A stretch of DNA of 64,000 nucleotides from Allolobophora icterica (lineage: Eukaryota > Annelida > Clitellata > Crassiclitellata > Lumbricidae): contig OY744613.1 of NCBI GenBank assembly GCA_963556255.1, positions 38,757,134 to 38,821,133 of the forward strand, written 5' to 3'. A model generated the notes under the pieces. That model had not been told where the DNA came from. It worked only from the letters and a program-made list of their open reading frames with translations, and made no database searches. The position numbers and the translations under genes are program-made. This document shows positions 31,501-42,512 of this stretch, in pieces; the stretch's first letter is position 1; every line of letters starts with the position of its first letter.

Positions 31501-33164
31501 GTCAACATTGTGCAGGCAGTGTCTCTAAATATTGTCATTTAATAACAGAAAGAGTTATTGGAATAATACCATTTTACAATACAAATCAGAGCACATCAAA
31601 TTCTTAATTCTTGTTCTTTGTAACTTGTTATTTTTAATCTAAATGTTGCATGTTTGAAATTTCAGGTTCGGTAAAACATAATATTGCTACCAAGGACAGC
31701 ACGAGGAAAATGGTTGAAGACCAGTTGGCCATTTGGTTTGGTAATGCTAGGGATCATGGCACTGGAGGCCGCCAACTATTGAAATCGGCGCCATTCAAAG
31801 AGACCGAGTCAGAGTCGATCAGTGTTGATCAGGAGTTCACCAATACTGCTGATGACATTATTGTTAAATGAAATTACAGAGCAGATCGACTGCATGATTA
31901 CTTTACTTTATTAAATTGACTTTATTAAATTGATGTGTCATTTAACGCTTTTGTTGATTATTTACTGCTTTAACTATATAGCACAGTTTACAGTACAGTT
32001 TGCATACTATACTGTAAACTGTGCCACTGACAGAGTTCTTGTTTGACAGGTGGGGGGCGACGTTTTTGAACTGATCAGGTCAAAAAAAGAGTTTTGAACT
32101 GATCTGCTCAAAAGAGGTATGAAAAAACTGGGGTGACTTTTTTGCTGTTTCCTAAAAATTTGGAGGTGGGGGGCAGATGTATGGTGTGTGCCCCTACTGT
32201 TCAAGGGGGTCTTGTCCCTTTTGAACTGATCTGGTCAAAAAGAGTTTTGAACTGATCTGCTCAAAAAGAGATTAAGAAACTGGGTTGACTTTTTTGGTGT
32301 TTCTTCAAAATTGGGGGGGGGGGCAGATGTATGGTGTGTCCTCCCCACTGTTAAAAGGGGTCTTGTCCCCTCGACCCCGGGATCGCCGCCCATTAACTGT
32401 GCTAAACTGGGTATCACTTTTTAGTCATCTGGGAATGAACTGGGAATGAACTGGGATGCCCGGCGGGATATCCCGTATGGGTCCCGTATGGCAACCCGTA
32501 TGGGACCCGTCTGGGTCCCGTGTGGGTGTGTTAGCTGGGGGCGCCATTAGTCTTTTTTTATCAAAGGTTAGCTATCTTTTTAGAAGTTTTGGCTAATTTT
32601 CGTGGTTTATGTCAACTGAATTTGGTATTTTCCAACAAATTTCCTGGTCAAAGCGTCGTCAATCTCATGGAGTAGGCTACTTCAATTTTGATCGATCTAT
32701 GCAACTGATCAAATTTTTGACTCAGAAGTTCGGTTTCTGGTGTGGCCCTATGAATTCGCCTTCAACCCAGGAGTGCAAAAACGTTTGCACACTTCAGATT
32801 TGGTGAAGCTACTTCTCCTGATCATCGCCTCTCATTCCACAACCTACATCTTCTTTTCAAATCCGCCTACTGCAAATTGCATTCCACATAACCTGCACTA
32901 CTTATCATTCAAAATCACATGCTCAGTTCCGTCGAGAAATGAAAAGTGCTTTTACTGGTCCTGGCCACTATGCTGGTGGTAAAACCACTGATAACAATAT
33001 ACTCCTTCACCACCTCAAACATTGGTTCGCTGTAACTGGTCCCACTCTCAGTCGAAATACGTTGAGTGAATGCTAATAATTGGGCTAAAACATACCTCCA
33101 GTTTTCGGTCCTGCAGTTGCAGTCGAAGCTGTAGCTGCTGGTAGAATTGTGTATGCAGTTGCTT
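18854..33164 (-). CDS. Kringle-containing single-pass membrane protein, 3' part
   Basis: Multi-exon host gene whose eight inner exons I joined by splice sites. Every junction keeps phase: 28188-28054, 27957-27667, 26966-26898, 25935-25801, 25556-25412, 23704-23670, 21431-21308, 19517-18854. A ninth candidate exon lies at 33164-33096. The product reads: Pro/Ser/Thr-rich linker, one kringle with all six cysteines, two more linkers, a 19-residue hydrophobic helix, a Lys-rich juxtamembrane segment, and a cytoplasmic tail of about 17 eleven-residue repeats. The topology is type I, kringle outside. Known kringle-plus-TM proteins include PIK3IP1, KREMEN and ROR. No WSC, CUB, Frizzled or kinase domain is seen, so the layout is closest to PIK3IP1, but the tail is unlike anything I recall. 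First exon, signal peptide and promoter are not identified. The kringle exon's donor is the weakest link. Confidence 0.8.
20148..20598. mobile_element. hAT-type MITE in intron (TAGGGGTCAGCCGG ends)
   Basis: Perfect terminal inversion TAGGGGTCAGCCGG/CCGGCTGACCCCTA, flanked by ACGATAGG and ACGACAGG (7 of 8). Subterminal CGAGTA, CCGAGG and CCGAGTATTTG motifs recur. It lies in the last intron of the kringle gene. Confidence 0.85.
20640..21290 (+). pseudogene. LINE reverse-transcriptase relic in intron
   Basis: Plus-strand fragments in shifting frames resemble the fingers/thumb end of a LINE reverse transcriptase: YLDYADEVSLQAEMVE (box normally ADD), IWRSAFKFSTKLQLCRF followed by VVLPVHLYSCEMWSTTEAL, and GPPENPVNRHEQATQDWKRP. 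It is heavily decayed and lies opposite to the host gene. Confidence 0.55.
21308..21431 (-). CDS. Exon: basic cytoplasmic segment
   Basis: 124 bp, acceptor CGTTCTCAG and donor GTAAGT. It enters in phase 1 and leaves in phase 2, matching both neighbours. It encodes a Lys/Ser/Glu-rich, presumably disordered segment including DEVKPLIDKKSPEKPNELKN. Confidence 0.85.
21925..22030 (-). mobile_element. Retroposon 3' end with (AATTC)n tail
   Basis: TTCAATTCAATTCAATTCAA followed by ATCGTTTATTGCATCCCAATAG. Read on the minus strand this is a LINE/SINE 3' end finishing in TTGAA repeats. The rest of the element to about 22330 has no recognisable coding. Confidence 0.45.
23670..23704 (-). CDS. Exon: juxtamembrane Lys-rich mini-exon
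   Basis: 35 bp with acceptor TTATTTAAG and donor GTAGGT. It is the smallest exon seen. It completes a Val codon from the TM exon and encodes YKKGKNKSSKK, a stop-transfer-like basic cluster right after the membrane helix. Confidence 0.85.
23780..24045 (+). mobile_element. CR1-like LINE 3' end relic in intron
   Basis: Plus-strand remnants of a LINE C-terminus (CTCAATGGAATGACCTTCT, then CTGCCTGAAGACTTTTCTTT) ending in the characteristic AGCGGCGCTTTACAAAT and GATACGATAC tail. Confidence 0.6.
25412..25556 (-). CDS. Exon: transmembrane helix
   Basis: 145 bp, acceptor TGTTTCAG and donor GTAAGT. It encodes a Thr/Ala-rich stalk, then HRKSKS and the hydrophobic run LYVIIAAVLIGALVVLSCG continuing LAYYVL, one membrane span. 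Entry phase 1 and exit phase 2 fit the neighbouring exons. Confidence 0.9.
25801..25935 (-). CDS. Exon A: Pro/Ser/Thr linker
   Basis: 135 bp, phase 1 to phase 1, donor GTACGT. It encodes LPAYTIPPETSVSNFAADLL and a Pro-rich end. Duplicate of the exon at 28054-28188 with equal length and phase. Confidence 0.85.
26898..26966 (-). CDS. Exon B: Ala/Thr linker
   Basis: 69 bp, phase 1 to phase 1, acceptor GTTGAGCAG and donor GTATGT. It encodes ILPAATASTATAGPKTA, a mucin-like stretch. Near-identical copy at 33096-33164. Confidence 0.85.
27667..27957 (-). CDS. Exon: kringle domain
   Basis: The exon starts at acceptor TTATAG, before the first in-frame Met, so the first kringle cysteine (LDCSM) is included. 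Kringle landmarks follow: GTRNVTKTG, ECQLW, NYPHW, FCRNP, GIWCYTT and WEYCDPC, giving six cysteines in the usual order. The Asp-x-Asp lysine-binding signature of plasminogen kringles is not evident. The only downstream donor that leaves phase 1 is a weak A|GTTATC at 27667. Otherwise the frame runs on to a stop at 27551, which would give a shorter, possibly secreted form. Confidence 0.85.
28054..28188 (-). CDS. Exon A': Pro/Ser/Thr linker upstream of kringle
   Basis: 135 bp, phase 1 to phase 1, donor GTACGT. It encodes SPAYIMPPVTSASNSAADLL and a PEPLPEPPK stretch. It joins in phase to the kringle exon (Ser-Leu-Asp-Cys). Confidence 0.83.
28917..28992 (-). mobile_element. SINE/LINE 3' tail fragment
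   Basis: (ATTC)n followed by TTTTATATAGCGCCTCTTC and ACTCAGAGGCG, the same 3' end as the LINE at 4258-5655. It interrupts the duplicated block of the kringle gene. A shorter piece lies at 26752-26795. Confidence 0.7.
29440..29545 (-). pseudogene. Decayed kringle exon copy
   Basis: Minus-strand GGCTACAAGAAGCTGGGCA and AATGGT align by eye with the ANKKLGIWCYTT...MV part of the intact kringle exon. The following about 150 bases match the flank of that exon (TAGCAGTAGCCACTT, TCATTGTGAGG). Cysteine codons are lost and no frame is open, so it is a pseudo-exon of a tandem duplication. Confidence 0.6.
30414..30634. mobile_element. hAT-type MITE (CAGGGCTGTAGT family), nested
   Basis: Ends CAGGGCTGTAGTGG and GACTACAGCCCTG, flanked by GTTGGGGT and GTTAGGGT (7 of 8). 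Shorter relative of 12783-13150. Confidence 0.85.
31666..31871 (+). CDS. Possible last exon of an unknown element-borne protein
   Basis: An acceptor-like TTTGAAATTTCAG is followed by an open frame to the stop at 31871. It encodes a Lys-rich start (TKDSTRKMVEDQ), LAIWFGNARDHGTGGRQ, and an acidic Ser/Glu end. I do not recognise the family. Its position inside the inverted-repeat element suggests an element gene or a captured exon. The upstream exon was not found. Confidence 0.35.
31981..32023. repeat. Hairpin GCACAGTTTACAGTA
   Basis: GCACAGTTTACAGTAcag and its inverted partner TACTGTAAACTGTGC are separated by about ten bases, forming a near-perfect stem. Confidence 0.75.
32036..32400. repeat. 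Direct repeat, two units of about 175 bp
   Basis: Both units carry TTTTGAACTGATC, GGTCAAAAA, GACTTTTTTG, GGGGGGCAGATGTATGGTGT and GGGGTCTTGTCCC in the same order. Confidence 0.75.
33096..33164 (-). CDS. Exon B': candidate upstream linker exon copy
   Basis: 69 bp with the same splice phases as exon B. It encodes TILPAATASTATAGPKT. Acceptor TTGATCAG and donor GTATGT are intact, so it could be spliced to exon A' in phase. About 330 bases around it match 26685-27110. Confidence 0.6.
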
Positions 33165-33808
33165 CTGATCAACAAAGTTACAAGCCAGAATTATTGAAAT
33201 GAGACGGAACTGTCAGATTGTAGTACAGCTTAACCTAACAGAAAGCCTTTAACTATTCGTTTAAGAATATTAATTCAACACTCGAGTGTCCATACAGTTG
33301 AAAACCTGTGATAAGTCCCGAAATTGCAAAAACCTACAAACGAATACCCCGAATTTGGCAACATCCATTTATCTTTATCGCTTTCATTTCCCTAAGCCTT
33401 GTTTACGCTGGCCTGTCTATCTCTTCCACCTCGAGTTTGGTCACCATCTCATATTATTTTTCTTGACGCATTTCTCGTCCGTAAATATATATTTCTTGGC
33501 TTATCCGATCCAGGACTTGTATTTACTATGCTCGATCAGCACATCGCTATATATATATAGAAAGAGATTAAAGTTTAAATTTCACAATGTTTCAGAGTTT
33601 TGCAAGATTGGTGGTGAAAGGGAGGACATGTTCGTCTGCCATACCCTATTATTCAAATTAAATCCTTAGAGGCACCTTAATTTCAGTTTCCAGCATTGGA
33701 TCTATCTAGCTAGTAATGTTTGCTATGAGTTCGAGCTCTGGTAAGGCAATTTGTTGATTAATTGCCTGTCTAAATCCTCACAGGCATCGTAATTCTCATG
33801 ACAGTTGG

Positions 33809-34020
<212 letters not shown>

Positions 34021-34929
34021 ATGAACGTCATCATCAATGTGTTCTAAGGAGATATATCCTTTCCACCAAGTTGCTTCATCCTGCATATAGACTATAGTCA
34101 TGCGTGTGTCTTTTCACATTCTTTCGTGTCACTAAGCGATTTTCTCTTCACTCTTGAAAGATGCAGGACATTCAGTGCGTCTATACATTTCTTTCTCAAG
34201 GATAATATTCCTGAGGTCACACCAATGGAAACTCAAACACATGTAACCAGCATAACTCCTTCCAATTTCCTGAGAAACCTAGGGATAATTCGTCATTGGG
34301 CAAATGCATTAACGGATAATGTACTTACTCTGTTTTTCGTCTGTTTCTGTACTGTTTATTACTCCGCTGTGTCCCAAAGGCCACATTACGTTGAGACAGA
34401 CATAGAATCGAATGAGTGAACTCCATAATGTCTGTCGACACACATCACCCTGAAACCATTATTTACATTGATTATAATATGCACGTAAAACTGTTATATG
34501 TTGTACAGAGTAAATCTTAACATAGTGTGGCGCTGGATATAATTGGACTAAGTGTTGGAACTTCGTTAAATCAACTGACCCAGATAACGCTATAACTTAA
34601 TGATCATGACTGTAGGCTATCGATGGCCTATTAGTTTTTGACTTACTCTCTACATCACTTATTCGATTTATTTCTTATAATTTTGCGAATCCGTTATAAA
34701 TTAATATGTCAGGCGGCGAGTTTAAACCATATGATGACCATGTCTGATTTTTCCACTTTTTAAGTTTTGTGTGTGTGGTTAAATCGGTTTTGTTTCAGAT
34801 GTTTATTGGATAATCTGATAATCGAATCTGAGAAGGCTGTCGACATAATTTCTGCCCATATTTGTTGGCGTTTGACAAACAAGATCTATACAGTGCAGCG
34901 GAACGTCCGTCATAGGCATATTGTTGGAC

Positions 34930-35640
34930 TCCGCCGATTATGAACATGGTAGGACAACTGCGCACAATCGGTCCGATACATTGGTGTCATACTGGACCAA
35001 GAGCTGACCTTTACGCAACACATAAGCCTGCTTTGCCGTAACTGTTACTATCAGCTGCGCCAGCTTAGAGTAGTCTCTCGCTCTCTAACCTCCTCCGCAG
35101 CTTCCATGCTTGTCCACTCATTTGTCGTATCTCGCCTTGACTATTGCAGTACTCTCTACCTTGGTCTCCCAGCGGCTCGGAGTGGGTGCTTGGAGCGGGT
35201 CCTGCGCCCAGCGGCACGCCTTATTGGTCGCATCCCGAGATTTGGCCATGTCACTGAGTACATGCGGAATGTTTTGCATTGGCTTCCTATCCCGCAGCGT
35301 ATTCTCCCTAGTGTGGCGCTGCCTTGTGGGAGAGGCCCCCGTGTACTTGCGAGAGCATTGCCGCTCAACCCTGAACATCCAGCGCCGTGGTTCCCTGCGC
35401 TCTTCTAAGCAGGCTGAGCTTCTAGTTCCCCACTCACGAACCGTCCTTAGGCAGCGCCGTGATTTTTCCATCGCTGGCCCTGCAATCTGGAATGGGCTCC
35501 TTGTAGCGATTCGCTTGGTCCCAAGCACCCCATTCCCCCACATTTGATTCAAATCTCAAGAATGTGCTCTTCAGTCGGGGTTGGGTCGGGAGTGCTTCTG
35601 AGCAGATAGGCGCTATATAAATTATCCATTTAAATCTGAA
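34930..35640 (+). mobile_element. CR1-like LINE C-terminal fragment
   Basis: Plus-strand LINE end: RNCYYQLRQLRVVSRSL, VVSRLDYCSTLYLGLPAA, RVLRPAARLIGRIPRFGHV, then after a frameshift near 35290 FSLVWRCLVGEAPVYLREHC and RRDFSIAGPAIWNGLLVAIR. It ends with ATAGGCGCTATATAAATTATCC, the family 3' end. Clearly the same family as 4258-5655. Confidence 0.85.
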
Positions 35641-35694
35641 CAGAAGCAGTACAACGACGAAGTACTAGACATCATTCGTATCCATGTCCATTTT

Positions 35695-36078
35695 GGTACT
35701 TGTCGGTTTCACGACCCCCAAACACACCGAAAGAAAACACCACAACATGAAGTTAACTTTATATTTCACGTTATTAAACTAAGAGCGGGATGAACGATTA
35801 AAATGTTAATTAAACTAGCAGCGGGATGAACGATTAAAATGTTAATTAAACTGGAAGCGGGATGAACGATTAAAATGTAAATTAAACTAGATACGGGATG
35901 ACGATTAAAATGTAAATTAAAATGGAAGCGGAACGAACGATTAAAAGGTAAATTAAACTGCAAGCGGGATGAATGATTAAAATGTTAATGAAACTAGAAG
36001 CGGGATGAATGATTAAAATGTTAAACTAGAGGCGGGATGAACGATTAAAATTTGGGGGTCGTGAAACCGACAAGTACC
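35695..36078. mobile_element. MITE-like element carrying 36-bp satellite units
   Basis: Terminal inversions GGTACTTGTCGGTTTCACGA and its complement extend 27 bases through GACCCCCAAA. The interior is about eight units of AAACTAGAAGCGGGATGAAC followed by GATTAAAATGTTAATT. Target duplication not resolved. Confidence 0.8.
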
Positions 36079-36604
36079 CGATTTCACGCAGTATTCGCCA
36101 CCATCCGCTCGTCCAGGATAAATGTGACTCACTGCATAAATTTTCCAGCTACATCACACAATGTTGCTGGGACAGATGACAATTTCGCGTCGCAAAACGC
36201 GGATGTTCAAATCGGATTTGCGACGTTTTAGCCTTGTTTGTTTTTCAGTGTGCATGGAATCAAATAGGCCTATGCCAGGTGATAAAAGTATGTGCTTCTG
36301 AGACTTTATGAAAGGTGGCTTTATAAGTAACCACAAACCCTCGCCTATAACAAATCGCTGTTGAAACTTATCTTCGTCTCGAAGACATTTCTTCCGAAGG
36401 CTATTCTGCTTCTGAAGTCCTGTTATCAGGTTCCGGTCAGGATAACTTCAGCACTTAATAAGAACAGATCACCGATTGTCCCAATTCGTGCCATAGAAGT
36501 CTCAGATGAGATCATTTACGAATTGATTTTTCTTACTATGCTAATGTATTTAGCCAAGGGAGTCGATGAACTGTACAGTTAACTAAAATTGCAAACTGAG
36601 CAGC

Positions 36605-37160
36605 TAGCTAGGCCTATGAAGGACTTGCTTAAGGACACTCCACAGTAGGGCTGTACCGAGTAGGTGATTATCCCTATTCGGCCGAATACGAATAATTGGA
36701 CCAACTATTCGGCCGAATAAGAATACGAATACGAATAGTGTACAAAGTAGGTCTACCGACAACATTCAAAATTTCAAATGTAAGCAAAAGTTTCAATTCA
36801 GTAAATTTAATACATAAACTAAAAAGTAAACAGTTAACTACATTTAATTTTTGCACCCTTCTGCCATTCTGTGTAAACTAGGAATGGAACTGATTTAAAA
36901 CAAAACTTAGAAATTGTCACTTAAAGCTCAGTTAACGCATGAATGCTGCGTTAACTTTCAAGAATACCTATCGTTCATGACCACTATCCGTATTCGGTCC
37001 GACCGCTATTATTCGGCCGAATAGCTGTTTAGCCCACTCTTCGGCCCCGAAACGAATACGAAGCGAATATTCGGTACAGCCCTACTCCACAGTGACCTCC
37101 CGGGTGGATGTTTTAACCTGTACTGTCCGAGTTACCCGTCGAGCGCTCTACATATATTCG
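36605..37160 (-). mobile_element. SINE relic split by a MITE
   Basis: GAAGGACTTGCTTAAGGACA on the left and CGAGTTACCCGTCGAGCGCTC on the right resemble the SINE at 495-668. The two halves are separated exactly by the MITE at 36646-37084. Confidence 0.55.
36646..37084. mobile_element. hAT-type MITE (TAGGGCTGTACCGA ends)
   Basis: Ends TAGGGCTGTACCGA and TTCGGTACAGCCCTA. Perfect 8-base duplication CTCCACAG at 36638-36645 and 37085-37092. ATTCGGCCGAATA palindromes recur near both ends. Confidence 0.9.
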
Positions 37161-37199
37161 GCAACCATAGATTTTCCAACACTGAATTCATGCCACAGA

Positions 37200-37600
37200 A
37201 GTTCTCAGATGATTTTCTTACCATGTTAACGTTTTAGTGAAGGGCGTCGATAAACTTTACCGCAAACATATATTATTATAGGAAGCATCGAAAATCATTT
37301 GCAGAATTAAACTCGGCTACCAGAAACTCTTGTGACAACTTCAACATTTTCAGCGACACCGCAATTATAAAATTCAACGTCGTAAACAATAATTTCGACT
37401 ATAGCCTATGACGTACTGAGCGTGTCTTTTGTGACGTAAATTCCTTGCGAAGTTGACTTGGCAACCAAAGCCCGTTTGAACAGTCGATGCATTACTTCTT
37501 GAAATCTCTGCCTCTTAGATCTTTATTGTTTCTATTAAAATACGTAATGTGATGAAAATTCACTTTAACTTGAAGACGACCTTCGATGAATGCTAACTGT
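37200..37600. repeat. Dispersed repeat shared with 14160-14560
   Basis: Matches include GGAAGCATCGAAAATC, AATTATAAAATTCAACG and TTTATTGTTTCT in the same order, with moderate divergence. It is probably the 3' UTR of the LINE at 13190-14560. A further piece lies at 36470-36590. Confidence 0.65.
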
Positions 37601-37789
37601 TGCGACAACAAAGCTGTGGAAGCATTAAGCTTAGAAACCTCATTTTTGAAACATCAGTGACGGTGCGATCGAGCGAGCGATGGAGCAGTCTTCATCATTG
37701 GGTATTTGCTCTTGCTGGCTAACGGGTATTAAATTTTTGGGAATGCCCAACCCACAGAGTTTGTACCTTTTTTCCTCAAGAGAGGAAAG

Positions 37790-40700
37790 GACGCAGCTAA
37801 TAGCCCGGCCAAGTCGACTTGGGTAGTTTGTGCCTCCGGTTTGGTGAGCAGTCTAGATCAGGGACTCTCTCGCGTGTTGACACCTTGCGGGCCGCCCACG
37901 TTGGACGGACCTCTGTACTTGGTCCGAGGTGAATAGGCCCATATGGCCTTTTCATGAACGCAGTGCCTAGGCTGCATCGACGCCCGGCGTCCTTGACCGG
38001 GTGAAGTGTCGGAACATGTTTAAAGTATATGACAACACAAGGCACGCCAGGAGGGTATCATCAGCAGCGCTCACTCTTAGCATGCGGAGGAGACTCGACG
38101 AGGCATGGTGGAGTGCTCCTCGCCCCAAACACACACGGCTCCACGGAAAAACTTTGGCCACCCGTCGATAACATCAAGTCGAGCATAATAGCAGACCTTC
38201 TCCTCATATGGGCCACTCTTATCACTGCAGTCTGAAGTAATCGTGACATCAGCGACACAGGCAACCTCGTCTACCAGGCCTCCAAGTGAGGCTTTCGCCT
38301 CCCAACTCCATTAGGTATAACCGGCTCAGGGATCACCGAGTGATCTTTGACTCGATCTTTTTGAATATCAGATCGAGCATCGAGTTATACCTATCACACA
38401 GGAGACGGCGGGTCCTCGCACACCTTTGGGAAATATCAGCCAGGGTCCCTTGAGCATTGCACCCAGCGTCACACATGACGGCGTGAGCTACGCTCAGCAG
38501 ACGGTAATAGGTTCCCCTCACCTTGACAGCCTGAACGAAGTCACCCCTCCCCGAGAGAAGGGCGGACCCATAAGACACCCAGACGTTTAAGTGAGGGTTA
38601 GGTCCCTGCTGCTTGAGGACCCGACCATCCACCGATGTGTGGAGCTGGATCGCCTGGAAGTCATTTGACCTTGCTATAATTATAATTTATATTCGTTTAA
38701 TATCAGTTCGCACTGACAAAACGGAAACGATTACACATGGGAAAAAGTTGTGATAATAATATAATGTAAAGATGTTAAGGAGTTAGAACATGAGCGATTT
38801 CAGGGTTCTTAAGCAGGCTCCAATAAGCTGTTGCTCAGCTCCCGACCAGCCACTCTTGCCGTCTTTGTACACCTCCTCCTCGCCCCCAGGAAGTATACCC
38901 CGTGATCGATCGAGTCGAACTGCTACGTTCGACTTGGCTCGGCCGACGATCGACTCGATCGACTTTGTCGACCTCTCGTCGACTCGATCGACTTGCAAAT
39001 AAACGATCGACTTGGTCGACTTTGTCGACTTGGACGTACTGTATCTCTGGGCCAGGGGCCCGGGAGCAATGGCGCCAAAGTTGCCAATTCTCATACAAGT
39101 TTTGGCTCTGTAGCGCCCATGCAGGCACAAGCATGCTCACACAACATTTGGCTGGCGCTTTGTATTTGATGCTTGCTAAAGTAGTTATATTGACTTATTG
39201 TGCTATAGACGCGTTTCATTTCATGAATATATAGGCTTAGTATAATAAACTTTTCCACTGACTGTAAAAAAATGGCAAAATAGTCTTATTGGTTATATCG
39301 GATATAATGTATAATTCTATCCATCTTAGGTCTATACTTTGCCTGAAGTTAGCTCACGCAACTATTAAACACTTTCCGAGCCACTGCTCTTGGCCAAAGT
39401 CGAAGCATTCAGTCCCGTCCTAACATACAGACATTCGAACGTTTTGAGATCGTCGTTCCTGACTACCATGATGTAAAAATAAAAACTATTTTTACATTAT
39501 GCTGACTACAGAGCTAAAATTTCCTTAAACCAGCGCATTTTTGACGCATTTTAATCTTTCCATTTTCACCGTAAAACTGTGAAAAAAAAGTATCTTCAGC
39601 TTCCACTATACGAAATCACCAAGAGGCTCGAGCATCATAGTTTGCACTAAACTTCAAATCAGGTTAATACGGTAGTTGTGCGTTTACAAAGCATTACGTC
39701 ATCGCAACATCCGAGTCATTTTGTGAAGTAGCAGCAAAAAATAGTCAGAAAATATTTCATAGTCGAGTCAAGTCGAGGAAACAACGATCGACTCGACTTG
39801 TGAAAACATATGATCGACTCGACTTGCAAGTCGATCGAGTCGAAGATTTTTTTTCTACCGACTCGACTTGGCCGAGTTTCGATCGACTTGATCGACTGAC
39901 TCGATCGATCACGGGGTATACCAGGAAGTGAGGACTTGTAGCAATGCTCTGCATTACCGGATCTTGCGACTCCTCCACCTTGGCAATACATCGGGTCTTA
40001 AGCGGCGGTATTGTGTAACGCAGGCGTGGCACTTCCAGACCGCCATTTGATGTCTTCGCATGGAAATAGCCAGTACAGGAATATCGTGCGGCAGCCGCAA
40101 CCATTTGCGTACTGCCTCTGTCACCAACCGGCCAAAAAATTCCAAGGACATAGCTGTAATCTCCCCGTGAACGAGTCCGTGATACAATTTAGGGAACAAG
40201 TGACAGCGCAATAGGCACCTGCGCTGCTGCGGCTTTAACGCAGCATGTGTTAAACGCTCCAGTCCCACTGTGAGGAAGTCCCCATGGGCCTTCCTCATAT
40301 CAAGCGGTCCGGCCTGAAGTCCCAGGTACTTGTATGCTTGCACTATGTTCAGCGACTTGACCGACTCGCCGTCGATGGGCAAGACCGGCGAGGGGTTAAT
40401 CAATCAGCGTTTAGCCCTCCAATCAGTGCCAACCTAATTAGAAGGAAGGCACACTTTGCTGGGTTCAGTCGAAGCCCGCCAAACTTTAGCGCATGTTGTA
40501 CTCTGTTCATCTGTTCCCGCAGACCGTCCGCAGTTGAGGCGATCAAGACAAGGTCATCAGCAAAAGCCAAACACCGGACCATGGCATCCTTATTCCGGAA
40601 GTACCACATGGCCCGGTTCAGCTCCGAGAGGACGTCGTCCATTACACAGTTGAACAGGATGTCCGACAGGGGATCGCCTTGACGCACACCACGGCCACAT

Positions 40701-40805
40701 TCGATTGGACCGCTGCAACGACCTCCTACTTTGAGAACGGTCGATGTGTTGGCGTACATTGTCGCAATGTATTGAACCAGCGCGAGGACGCACCCAGCCT
40801 CCTCA
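37790..40805 (-). mobile_element. R2-like non-LTR retrotransposon relic (split)
   Basis: Minus strand. The RT segment 40759-40400 carries GVRQGDPLSDILFNCVMDD and AFADDLVLIA, typical of the R2 group. 40403-39954 continues the thumb region. After a foreign insertion at 38894-39920, 38632-38333 gives a degenerate CCHC-like CDAGCNAQGTLADISQRC. About 100 bases on, GRRKPHLEAW and, in another frame, VACVADVTITSDCS resemble the restriction-like endonuclease (KPD box with Asp to His). Several stops and frameshifts show it is dead. No 28S rDNA flanks are seen. Confidence 0.8.
38894..39920. mobile_element. 1027-bp TCGA-rich transposon with 8-bp TSD
   Basis: Perfect ends TATACCCCGTGATCGATCGA and its complement, flanked by CCAGGAAG on both sides (38886-38893 and 39921-39928). 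Both subterminal regions hold dense GATCGACTTG and CGACTCGATCGA repeats in opposite orientation. The middle (39100-39760) has no recognisable transposase. It interrupts the R2-like relic. Confidence 0.85.
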
Positions 40806-40875
40806 GTGACCTAGCCACATATATAATATTATATATAATTTCAAGCTGACAGACGCAGTATGATTACATTGAAAC

Positions 40876-42170
<1,295 letters not shown>

Positions 42171-42171
42171 T

Positions 42172-42512
42172 TTATTCAATGTTGATGGTCGTTGAAAGTG
42201 CAATCAAGATCTTAATTACACACACGGTTTGGACCATCTCAGGTTCAGCCTCTGCAGTGACACCGACTTGGCGGTTCTCGGCCGGGGCCTGAAGGCCTTT
42301 TGCCTTTGGGACCTGTCTCTCGGTCCACTTCGGGTGTGACTTGAGGAACGTGGTTAATCGATCTGCACATTGGTCCAGGAGCGTCTTCGCAACAGCAATT
42401 CCATTGAATACTTCCTCCTCGACTCGACAAACAAAATTAAGGAGCGTCTCCACTAGAGGGTTTGTGTCCTGGTGCTCTACGTTTTCTGGGAGCCCTCACT
42501 GATACCGATGGT
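42172..42512 (-). repeat. Duplicated coding-like repeat (copy 1)
   Basis: 42408-42512 matches 46247-46352 almost base for base. On the minus strand both encode ETLLNFVCRV(K/E)EEVF preceded by a VEHQDTNPLV-like stretch. Copy 1 continues with AKTLLDQCADRLTTFLKSHP. I do not recognise the protein; it may be part of a retroelement. Confidence 0.6.

Larger units (their letters stand above)
30053..32540. mobile_element. 2.5-kb inverted-repeat element inside kringle gene region
   Basis: Left end CCCCAGCAAACACACCCGCA and right end ACACGGG...GGTGTGTTAGCTGGGG are inverted copies. GGGACCC/GGGTCCCGTATGG subterminal repeats occur near both ends. The target duplication is unclear (GGC at both sides if the end is CCCAGC). 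It contains a hAT MITE (30414-30634), a possible exon (31666-31871), a hairpin and a duplicated 175-bp unit. I cannot assign the superfamily. Confidence 0.65.
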
